The notes below the pieces were generated by a model. That model was not told the DNA's origin. It ran no database searches and saw only the letters and a program-made list of their open reading frames with translations. DNA of 41,399 nt from Anaerolineales bacterium. GTDB lineage: Bacteria; Chloroflexota; Anaerolineae; Anaerolineales; E44-bin32. Position 1 is the stretch's first letter. The number at the start of each line of letters is the position of its first letter. Location of the stretch: positions 1 to 41,399 of the forward strand of contig SOJU01000008.1 of NCBI GenBank assembly GCA_004376465.1, given 5' to 3'. The position numbers were made by a program, and so were the translations under genes. This document shows positions 35,722 to 41,399 of this stretch, piece after piece.

Positions 35722-35946
35722 ATGCCTATCCGAACCTAAGTATCCGGCCGCAGGCAGCTTGAGCTCACAAATTTCATCTGGGTGATCCTGGGCATCATCT
35801 TCCTGACCTGGATCACGCTCATGCACGCCCTCGTTTTTCCGGGTGGGATCATCGGATTTGACAGGATTTGGATGGGTTTGACGCGGTTGAATCGAGCCTC
35901 GGATGGGTCGCAAAATCTCCTCATCTCAGGCGCGCGAGGAAAATGA
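35722..35946 (+). pseudogene. Short membrane-protein ORF interrupted by a stop at codon 6
   Basis: An ATG three bases after the phosphodiesterase stop reads MPIRT, then TAA, and the same frame continues for 68 codons: VSGRRQLELTNFIWVILGII, a single membrane helix ending near TLMHALVFPGG, then a basic amphipathic tail (RIWMGLTRLNRASDG). The composition is clearly coding-like. Either a nonsense change inactivated the gene, or translation starts later (GTG at 35782 would remove part of the membrane helix). I treat it as a probable recent pseudogene. Confidence 0.45.
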
Positions 35947-35981
35947 GTCGTTCAGATTTGAATTAATGATATTTGCCCTAG

Positions 35982-36011
35982 TTGACATGCCCCTTCGTGC
36001 TGTGCTACATT
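35982..36011 (+). promoter_or_regulatory. Strong sigma-70 type promoter ahead of the Tad locus
   Basis: A perfect -35 TTGACA at 35982-35987 and TACATT at 36006-36011 are separated by 18 bp, with TGC directly before the -10, giving an extended -10. Transcription should start near 36018. This is the best core promoter match in the window. Confidence 0.7.
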
Positions 36012-36017
36012 CGACCT

Positions 36018-36100
36018 ACGATGAAACACAGACTGGGGGACTTGATGAGAGACAACCAAAGGTGACCTAAAAAGCGGCTACGTCAGCCGCTTTCTTTGTT
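36018..36100 (+). ncRNA. Candidate short transcript: small RNA or attenuator leader
   Basis: A strong promoter upstream and an intrinsic terminator downstream bound a transcript of about 80 nt. Inside it, at 36021-36065, is a 14-codon frame (MKHRLGDLMRDNQR) starting within a few bases of the predicted start, which would be nearly leaderless. The terminator lies about 60 bp before cpaB, so read-through would express the pilus genes. It could be a free small RNA or an attenuator leader; I cannot match it to a known riboswitch class. Confidence 0.4.
36071..36093 (+). terminator. Intrinsic terminator or attenuator upstream of cpaB
   Basis: AAAGCGGCT (36071-36079) pairs perfectly with AGCCGCTTT (36085-36093) around a 5-nt loop, and is followed by CTTTGTT. 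It lies directly after a strong promoter and before the first Tad gene, so it can end the short transcript or limit read-through into the pilus genes. Confidence 0.75.
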
Positions 36101-36154
36101 CCAAGAAACGCCATTGCGCGGGAAGTTGGATTTTCAACAAAGAAGGATTTCAAT

Positions 36155-36829
36155 ATGGATGGCAAGCCGACACCGACACCGGAAACAACCCCGAGCTGGG
36201 CCGCAGGATTCCGCCGGAGAATCCCATTCTACATCATCCTGGCGGTGCTTCTCGCTGCGCTGGCGGGGATTCTCACCTTCTTTTTCCTCAATCGCCTGCA
36301 GGCGAACGCTCTCCCTACTGCGCGCGCCCTGGTGGCGCAGCAAGACCTGCGGCCAGGCACGGAAATCACCGTGGAGATGGTCGAGACCCGCCCCGTGCCG
36401 GAAGGACTTCTGCCGGAAGGGCATCTGACAGATGCCGCACAAGCGATAGGGCGGATGTTGATCGCGCCGGTAAAGGCAAATGAAGTGCTTCTCAACTCCG
36501 ATTTCTCCGGTGAGAGAGGTTCGGGACTGTCGGCGCGCCTGCCTGATGGACGCTGGGCGATCGTGATCCCGGCAGGTTGGTTCGCAAGCCCGGTTCCACA
36601 GGTGATCACGGGTGACCACATCGATCTCCTCGCCTATCTCGCCGGTCAACCAGTTGAGGAAGCGGGTCTGATCGTCTCATCGGTGGAGATCCTGGGCTTT
36701 GACGGTGCAAGCGATCATCCGGATCAATTGACGCTGGCCGTATCTATTGAGGAGGCGGTCGCCATTCTATACGCTCGTGCGAACGGTTTCTCCCTGTTGA
36801 TCCTGCTCCAACCCGAGGGAGGTTCGTAG
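36155..36829 (+). CDS. cpaB: Flp/Tad pilus assembly protein CpaB (SAF domain)
   Basis: The 224-aa protein has a cytoplasmic Pro/Thr-rich start, one membrane segment at about 25-47 (FYIILAVLLAALAGILTFFF), and a SAF domain (ARALVAQQDLRPGTEITVEM through IAPVKANEVLLNSDF), followed by the RcpC/CpaB region (GRWAIVIPAGWFASPVPQVI). CpaB/RcpC proteins sit outside the membrane and help assemble Flp pili. GAAGGA precedes the ATG. It opens the Tad cluster; the next gene begins one base after its stop. Confidence 0.88.
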   Translation: MDGKPTPTPETTPSWAAGFRRRIPFYIILAVLLAALAGILTFFFLNRLQANALPTARALVAQQDLRPGTEITVEMVETRPVPEGLLPEGHLTDAAQAIGRMLIAPVKANEVLLNSDFSGERGSGLSARLPDGRWAIVIPAGWFASPVPQVITGDHIDLLAYLAGQPVEEAGLIVSSVEILGFDGASDHPDQLTLAVSIEEAVAILYARANGFSLLILLQPEGGS

Positions 36830-36830
36830 C

Positions 36831-37595
36831 GTGACGGTCATCGGGATCCTCTCGGCGAAGGGCGGCGTGGGTGCATCGCTGGTGGCGACGAATCTCGGGT
36901 GCGACCTCGCCGGCTATGGTCAAACGCTGCTCCTCGATCTCAACCCGGGATCCGGCGCTGACGACCTTCTATTGAATCTCTCGCCGCAGCGATCCTGGGC
37001 GGATCTGCTGCCGGTCGTAGAGGAGATCAGCCCAAAGCATCTGCAGCTCATCATTGCCCAGCATCCAACAGGTTTGAACTTCATGCGAGCTCCTGAAGTG
37101 TGGCTCAACGATGTCGATTGGCTGGCGGCTGTCCAACTGCTCGGTTTTCTCGCAGACGAGAACGAGTGGCTCTTGCTCGATATGCCCACCGGGATGCCTG
37201 CGGTTACGCAGAACGTCTTTTCAACCATGGATATTGCGCTGGTTGTGACCACGGCCGATCCGCCGGCTTTGCGCGCCGCTGGACGTCTGATTAAATCCCT
37301 GCCGCCTGACTTGCGGGATCAGAGCGGTCTGGTGGTCAATCAAATCACGCGGCGGCATCCCGCCAACCCAGCGGAGATCGCCGGGTCATTGGGAATTCCG
37401 CTGCTGGCGGCGCTCCAGCCGGATCCGCGCGCCGTTGGATACCAGGTGAGTTTTGGAAACCCCTGCGTCAGCGACCAGCGCAGCAGTTTCGGGCGCGGAG
37501 TTGTTTTGCTGGCCGCGAGATTGCGGAACGCGGTAGCGGGGCGCAAGGAATTGGGTCACGCTCCAGCGATAAAAAACGCGTCGATAGAGAGCTAG
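36831..37595 (+). CDS. tadZ: TadZ/CpaE-like ParA-family protein lacking the P-loop lysine
   Basis: The 254-aa protein is MinD/ParA-like (MTVIGILSAKGGVGASLVAT, LLDLNPGSGADDLLL, LLLDMPTGMP, VVTTADPPALRAAGRLIKSL). In Tad systems this protein places the pilus machine, typically at a cell pole. The deviant Walker A normally reads KGGVGKT/S; here residue 15 is Ala, so the P-loop lysine is missing while signature Lys10 remains. Nucleotide hydrolysis is therefore doubtful. Unlike many CpaE proteins it has no N-terminal receiver-like domain. The start is a GTG one base after the cpaB stop, with GAGGGAGG upstream. Confidence 0.88.
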   Translation: MTVIGILSAKGGVGASLVATNLGCDLAGYGQTLLLDLNPGSGADDLLLNLSPQRSWADLLPVVEEISPKHLQLIIAQHPTGLNFMRAPEVWLNDVDWLAAVQLLGFLADENEWLLLDMPTGMPAVTQNVFSTMDIALVVTTADPPALRAAGRLIKSLPPDLRDQSGLVVNQITRRHPANPAEIAGSLGIPLLAALQPDPRAVGYQVSFGNPCVSDQRSSFGRGVVLLAARLRNAVAGRKELGHAPAIKNASIES

Positions 37596-37611
37596 CCGCC
37601 AAGGACCGTCT

Positions 37612-38820
37612 ATGGCAAAGAAGAAGCCATCAACTCAATCCATTGATCTGCTCGATCTTGAAGATCGCATCCATCGGCTGCTCTCGGATGACCTCGAAGC
37701 CGAGATGGAAGCCGGTGATCTGGATGGTGTGCCCGACCGGGATGCGTTGATCGTGCGAACACGCCGTGTGTTGGAAGGTGAGTCGTTGATTCTCACCAAG
37801 GACCAAACTGAGAAACTCATTCGCGGCGTCGTCGACCGCATCGTTGGATTAGGACCACTCGAGCCGCTGTTGGAGGACCCCGCCATCACGGAGATTATGG
37901 TCAACGACATCCAGAATGTTTTCATCGAACGCGAGGGAAGGATCGAGCGGGTGGACGTGGCTTTTCGCGATGATGCTCATCTGCGGCACGTAATCGACCG
38001 CATCGTTGCGCCCATCGGCAGGCGGATTGATGAGAGCAGCCCGCTGGTCGATGCCAGATTGCCAGACGGCTCGCGTGTAAACGTCATCATCCCACCCCTG
38101 GCAATCGGAGGACCGGCGTTAACGATCCGAAAGTTTGCCCGCGATCCGTTCACGCTGGAGAAACTGACCTCGCTTGGCACAATCAACGCGGAGATCGCGG
38201 AATTCCTGCGTAAGTGTGTGATCGATCGTGTGAGCGTCATCATTTCTGGCGGTACGGGTTCGGGGAAAACCTCGACGTTAAACGCGCTTAGCCTTTGCAT
38301 CCCGGAGGGGGAGCGCATCATCACGATCGAGGATGCTGCCGAGCTGCAGCTTAAGCACCCGGATCTGGTGTCGCTCGAATCTCGACCGCCGAACATCGAG
38401 GGGAAAGGGGAGATCCCCATTCGCACGCTCGTACGCAACGCGCTGCGCATGCGGCCGGACAGGATCATCATCGGGGAGGTTCGAGGCGGTGAAGCCTTCG
38501 ACATGCTTCAGGCGATGAACACCGGGCATCGCGGTTCCTTGACTACGCTGCATGCCAACTCTCCCGCCGATGCCATGATTCGCTTGGAGTCGATGGTTTT
38601 GATAGCGGGCTTCGATATGCCGGTAACGGCCATACGCAGGATGATCTCCGGAGCGGTCGAAATCGTCCTTCAGCAGGATCGTCTGGCTGATGGTCGTAGG
38701 GTGGTCACAGCCATCACTGAACTCTCGGCGAAAGAGGGTGAAGCGCTCAAGCTTGTCCCGCTCTTTCGATATGATCTGAAGAAAGGGGCGCACAAGGAGC
38801 GCACAACCCCGAAACGGTAA
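37612..38820 (+). CDS. tadA: Tad secretion ATPase TadA (CpaF)
   Basis: TadA is the hexameric motor that powers assembly of Flp pili. The 402-aa protein has the N-terminal all-helical/NTD1 region (EGESLILTKDQTEKLIRGVV), the CpaF core (GPLEPLLEDPAITEIMVND), Walker A GGTGSGKT at 213-220, an Asp box IEDAAEL at 239-245, Walker B RIIIGEVRGGE at 284-294 and the His box GHRGSLTTLHA at 305-315. All catalytic features are intact, in contrast to the neighbouring TadZ. It starts 16 bases after tadZ, probably in the same transcript. Confidence 0.97.
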   Translation: MAKKKPSTQSIDLLDLEDRIHRLLSDDLEAEMEAGDLDGVPDRDALIVRTRRVLEGESLILTKDQTEKLIRGVVDRIVGLGPLEPLLEDPAITEIMVNDIQNVFIEREGRIERVDVAFRDDAHLRHVIDRIVAPIGRRIDESSPLVDARLPDGSRVNVIIPPLAIGGPALTIRKFARDPFTLEKLTSLGTINAEIAEFLRKCVIDRVSVIISGGTGSGKTSTLNALSLCIPEGERIITIEDAAELQLKHPDLVSLESRPPNIEGKGEIPIRTLVRNALRMRPDRIIIGEVRGGEAFDMLQAMNTGHRGSLTTLHANSPADAMIRLESMVLIAGFDMPVTAIRRMISGAVEIVLQQDRLADGRRVVTAITELSAKEGEALKLVPLFRYDLKKGAHKERTTPKR

Positions 38821-38857
38821 CTATTCGCAGTACGAGACTTCAAGGGGAGAGTCCGCC

Positions 38858-39946
38858 ACGTTTGAGAATATTCGAAGCCGAATCTTAAACCGTACTACAC
38901 TGATTGGCGCCGCGCTCATCGCGCTCTTTGTGCTGATCGTCTGGCTGTTCCGCCGCCAATTGCAGTCAGCTTCATGGGCGCATCCAGCCTTTTTCCCGGC
39001 GATCGCCCTCGCATCTGCGACTCTGGTGGTCGTCTTGTCGCTGATCCTGTGGGTGGAAGCTGGCACGATGCGCAGGGCCTGGAAGGCGCGCACGGCTGAT
39101 GTTTCTCAACTGCCCGCCTTAGAGCCGGAACCCATTATCTTATGGCTGCTGCGCAGGATTCCAGACCCTCTGGAGTGGCTGGCGAAACCCATATGGAGGA
39201 CAACGTGGGGGTTAGCGCTGTTCGAGGAATGGCAGGACGCCGAACTGGGCGGTAAACCCTCGCGCTACTTGGTGCTCCTCATCGCCGCGGCAATGGCGGG
39301 TGGTTTCATCGGCCATCGCATTGGGGGTGTATTGCTTGGGTTCGCACTGGCTTTCATCCTGCCGATTTTGCCGAGGACATTGATTCGCAATCGGGCGCAA
39401 ACTTATCGCCGCCGGTTCGGAGAGCAGCTCCCGCAGGCGCTTGACTCGTTCGCCTCCGGCCTTTCGGCTGGTCTGTCCTTCGAACAGGCAATTCGCTTCG
39501 CAGAGGAAGATTTGCCTTCGCCGATCCGAGAGGCTTTTGCGAAACTCTCAAGACGAATTTCCCTGGGACACCCGATTGATGAAGCCCTGCGCAAGCTTCT
39601 TTCAGAGCACCCCGATGAATCTCTGGCGCTGGCATTGGATGGCTTGATCCTGCAGCGGCAGTTCGGTGGAGATATGGTCCGTATGCTGGAAGAGTCCGCC
39701 GATCTACTGCGCGGCCGCGTGGAGCTTGAACGCGAAGTGCGAGCGGTCACCACACAGGGAAGACTCACGGGCACAGTTATCGCCGCGTTGGTTCCCGTAT
39801 CCGCGGGCATTCTTCTGGCTTTTAACCCCCGTTATATCGACGTGCTCTTCGATACGCTCATCGGGCAGTTGCTTGTCGTGGTCGCATTCGTTTTGCAGCT
39901 TGTTGGCTGGGCGATCATCTCACGCATGGTCCGGATCCGTTATTGA
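38858..39946 (+). CDS. tadB: Tad inner-membrane platform protein TadB
   Basis: TadB with TadC forms the membrane platform on which TadA acts. The C-terminal half has the T2SSF domain (EQLPQALDSFASGLSAGLSF, FGGDMVRMLEESADLLRGRV), with membrane segments near the ends and in the middle (YLVLLIAAAMAGGFIGHRI). The first conventional start in frame is GTG 38930, which has no ribosome site and would begin inside a membrane helix. The open frame continues upstream to ACG 38858, which lies eight bases after GGGGAG and restores the full helix (TTLIGAALIALFVLIVWLF). I place the start there tentatively; if wrong, use 38930. Its stop lies just before the tadC ATG. Confidence 0.85.
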   Translation, partial: TFENIRSRILNRTTLIGAALIALFVLIVWLFRRQLQSASWAHPAFFPAIALASATLVVVLSLILWVEAGTMRRAWKARTADVSQLPALEPEPIILWLLRRIPDPLEWLAKPIWRTTWGLALFEEWQDAELGGKPSRYLVLLIAAAMAGGFIGHRIGGVLLGFALAFILPILPRTLIRNRAQTYRRRFGEQLPQALDSFASGLSAGLSFEQAIRFAEEDLPSPIREAFAKLSRRISLGHPIDEALRKLLSEHPDESLALALDGLILQRQFGGDMVRMLEESADLLRGRVELEREVRAVTTQGRLTGTVIAALVPVSAGILLAFNPRYIDVLFDTLIGQLLVVVAFVLQLVGWAIISRMVRIRY

Positions 39947-39948
39947 AC

Positions 39949-40815
39949 ATGGACATATTACTTCTCTCTCTTGTGATCTCCACACTTGCCGGCCTGGTTG
40001 TGCTCATCGTTGTCTTTATTGCGTTTATGGGGGTGCAGGTTCGGGTGGGATCGCCCGGCGCAGGCAAGCAGATCAGTTTAGCAGATCGCATTAAACCCAT
40101 ACTGGGGGTCGTCCCTCTGCCTGAAGCTTTATTTCGGGGTTGGCTCTCTAAAAACGGGGAGTCGCGATTGATGCATTCAGGGATGCCGTGGTCCGCCCGC
40201 GATTTTGCCGCACTCCGATGGCTTCTCCTGCTGGGATCCATTGCGTTCGGCGTACTTCTTGGCATCTGGCGAGGGTGGGATCTGTTCGGGTGGTTTCTCG
40301 CCATTGCATGGATGGTCGCAGGTTTTTACGGGCCTCAAATGTGGCTCGACTGGCGGGTCGAACGGCGCCAGATGGATATCGATAACGAACTGCCTTACTT
40401 CATGGATCGATTGACTCTGGGAATGGAAGCGGGGCTCGGATTTGAAACCGCACTGCGCAGGGTTGCGGAGAGATATCCAGGATTGCTCGGGGATGAACTC
40501 CGCCGCATGGTCCGGCAGCTAGACCGCGGCCATCCGCGCGGGCAGGCTCTAGAAGAACTCAGTGAGAGGAATCCATCCCCGGATTTAGGCGCTTTCGTTG
40601 CCGCGGTGAGGCAAACCGACCGTTTGGGCACCTCGCTGGCTCGAATCTTACGGGTTCAAACTGAACTGCTGCGATCCAGACGCAGGCGCAGGGCGGAGGA
40701 GGCCAGCCGCAGGCTGCCGATCCTGATCGTCTTCCCGTTGGTTTTCTTCTTCCTTCCCGCGCTGTTGATCGTCTACCTGGCGCCGCCGATCCTGCATCTA
40801 TTCCTGGGGCGTTGA
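39949..40815 (+). CDS. tadC: Tad inner-membrane platform protein TadC
   Basis: The 288-aa protein opens with a membrane segment (MDILLLSLVISTLAGLVVLI), has a second pair at about 90-130 (LRWLLLLGSIAFGVLLGIWR, FGWFLAIAWMVAGFYGP), and a T2SSF domain (ELPYFMDRLTLGMEAGLGFE, RQTDRLGTSLARILRVQTEL) before a last segment (ILIVFPLVFFFLPALLIVYL). This is the usual TadC layout. ATG 39949 follows the tadB stop by two bases; a TTG at 39943 is in frame but less likely. Confidence 0.93.
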   Translation: MDILLLSLVISTLAGLVVLIVVFIAFMGVQVRVGSPGAGKQISLADRIKPILGVVPLPEALFRGWLSKNGESRLMHSGMPWSARDFAALRWLLLLGSIAFGVLLGIWRGWDLFGWFLAIAWMVAGFYGPQMWLDWRVERRQMDIDNELPYFMDRLTLGMEAGLGFETALRRVAERYPGLLGDELRRMVRQLDRGHPRGQALEELSERNPSPDLGAFVAAVRQTDRLGTSLARILRVQTELLRSRRRRRAEEASRRLPILIVFPLVFFFLPALLIVYLAPPILHLFLGR

Positions 40816-40872
40816 TTGTGGAAGTAAATAGCTTCACACTGGAAGACATAGTACCAAGGAAAATTTGCTTCG

Positions 40873-41361
40873 ATGTATGAGAACGGATGGGGCTGCAACC
40901 TGCGTCGATCAATTGGAATCATGTTGATACATCAGAAGCCGGAACGTCAAAAGGTTTGCCAGGGTCAGGCGATCGTGGAGTTCGCTGTCGTCTTGCCAAT
41001 CCTGCTGCTGTTGATGCTGGGGCTGATCAACCTGGGTGTGCTGATCAACGCCCAGATCATCCTCACGCAAGCAGCCTGGGAAGGCGCGCGCGCCGGGACC
41101 ACGCTGAATCCAAACTTGGGGGAGGGGGATGCTGAGATAACAGGCACCGTGCAGGCCTCCTTGATTGGGTTGAGCGACCCCACTTCCGTGACCGTAAACA
41201 TAAGTCCAGATGAGGTGACGCGCGCCGCCATGTCGTGGCCAAAACCGCGGGGTGAGCCGCTTACGGTTCGGATTGCCTATCCCATGAATCTAGCCTTGCC
41301 GCTGCCTATCACCATAACGCTTGGTGCGGAAGCAACGAGCCGCATCGAGTATTCTAATTAG
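40873..41361 (+). CDS. tadE: TadE-like pilus minor subunit
   Basis: The 162-aa protein carries the TadE signature: a charged start, then GQAIVEFAVVLPILLLLMLG followed by LINLGVLINAQIILTQAAWE, with a Glu at the +5-like position after the conserved Gly. TadE-type proteins are pseudopilins or minor subunits processed like type IV prepilins. The rest is beta-rich (SVTVNISPDEVTRAAMSW). An in-frame ATG at 40921 would give a shorter, more typical leader of about 15 residues before GQAIVEF; both starts have only modest ribosome sites, so the start is uncertain. Confidence 0.85.
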   Translation: MYENGWGCNLRRSIGIMLIHQKPERQKVCQGQAIVEFAVVLPILLLLMLGLINLGVLINAQIILTQAAWEGARAGTTLNPNLGEGDAEITGTVQASLIGLSDPTSVTVNISPDEVTRAAMSWPKPRGEPLTVRIAYPMNLALPLPITITLGAEATSRIEYSN

Positions 41362-41363
41362 CC

Positions 41364-41399
41364 ATGAGACGTAAGGGACAGATCCTGATTGTTGTTGCT
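41364..41399 (+). CDS. Start of another Tad pilus protein, possibly TadE/TadG-like
   Basis: Two bases after the tadE stop a new ATG reads MRRKGQILIVVA and runs off the right edge. The MRRKGQ opening before a hydrophobic run is typical of TadE/TadG-type proteins that follow tadE. Only 12 codons are visible, so the identity is a guess from motif and position. Confidence 0.55.
   Translation, partial: MRRKGQILIVVA

Noticed and set aside
36018-36100. c-di-GMP (GEMM) riboswitch upstream of the pilus genes
   Set aside because: The region is too short and lacks the conserved GEMM core elements; only a terminator hairpin is evident.

Overview
The window looks like an ordinary chromosomal stretch of a Chloroflexota bacterium, probably class Anaerolineae. 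The grounds are the gene mix, the Thr/Pro-rich linkers in exported proteins (LysM protein, NBR1-Ig lipoprotein), a monoderm-style c-di-AMP cassette, and a Tad pilus locus that shows no secretin gene in the part visible. This placement is inferred from protein character; no rRNA or other phylogenetic marker was compared. I see no tRNA, rRNA, insertion sequence, prophage or CRISPR array.

Region 1 (1-15.4 kb) is entirely on the minus strand. Reading leftward: miaB, an NBR1-Ig lipoprotein, polA, a large TPR protein, the diadenylate cyclase pair cdaA-cdaR, der, lepB, a receiver-GAF-ATPase signalling protein with degenerate kinase motifs, a small unknown protein, and the first 196 codons of comEC running off the left edge. 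The run TPR-cdaA-cdaR-der-lepB is tightly packed and probably one operon.

Region 2 (15.5-25.4 kb) mixes strands: an esterase-like lipoprotein and a membrane-anchored double-LysM protein (+), queG and a GltD-like oxidoreductase (-), a MacA-MacB type ABC efflux operon (+), and a DAO-family FAD oxidoreductase (-). The 420-bp gap between the GltD-like gene and the efflux operon is the richest regulatory region here. It holds two perfect palindromes and four tandem 11-bp units laid out like a Pho box (7-bp units with A/T-rich 4-bp spacers), overlapping a promoter.

Region 3 (25.6-31.2 kb, minus) has uvrA and a two-gene unit of unrecognised zinc-ribbon proteins, one with a very long acidic linker and two membrane segments. 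A 566-bp gap with hairpins follows.

Region 4 (31.8-35.9 kb, plus) has a small membrane protein, ornithine carbamoyltransferase, a membrane-domain/phosphodiesterase fusion, and a short membrane ORF interrupted by a stop at codon 6.

Region 5 (36-41.4 kb, plus) is the start of a Tad/Flp pilus locus: cpaB, tadZ-like, tadA, tadB, tadC, tadE and the start of another pilus gene. It is preceded by a strong promoter, a 14-codon ORF and an intrinsic terminator that could be a small RNA or an attenuator. Oddities here are a TadZ with Ala in place of the P-loop lysine and a tadB whose best ribosome binding site points to an ACG codon.

I did not find a clearly new multi-gene system. The best leads are the Pho-box-like array at 20410-20453, the self-contained short transcription unit at 35982-36100, and the zinc-ribbon gene pair.
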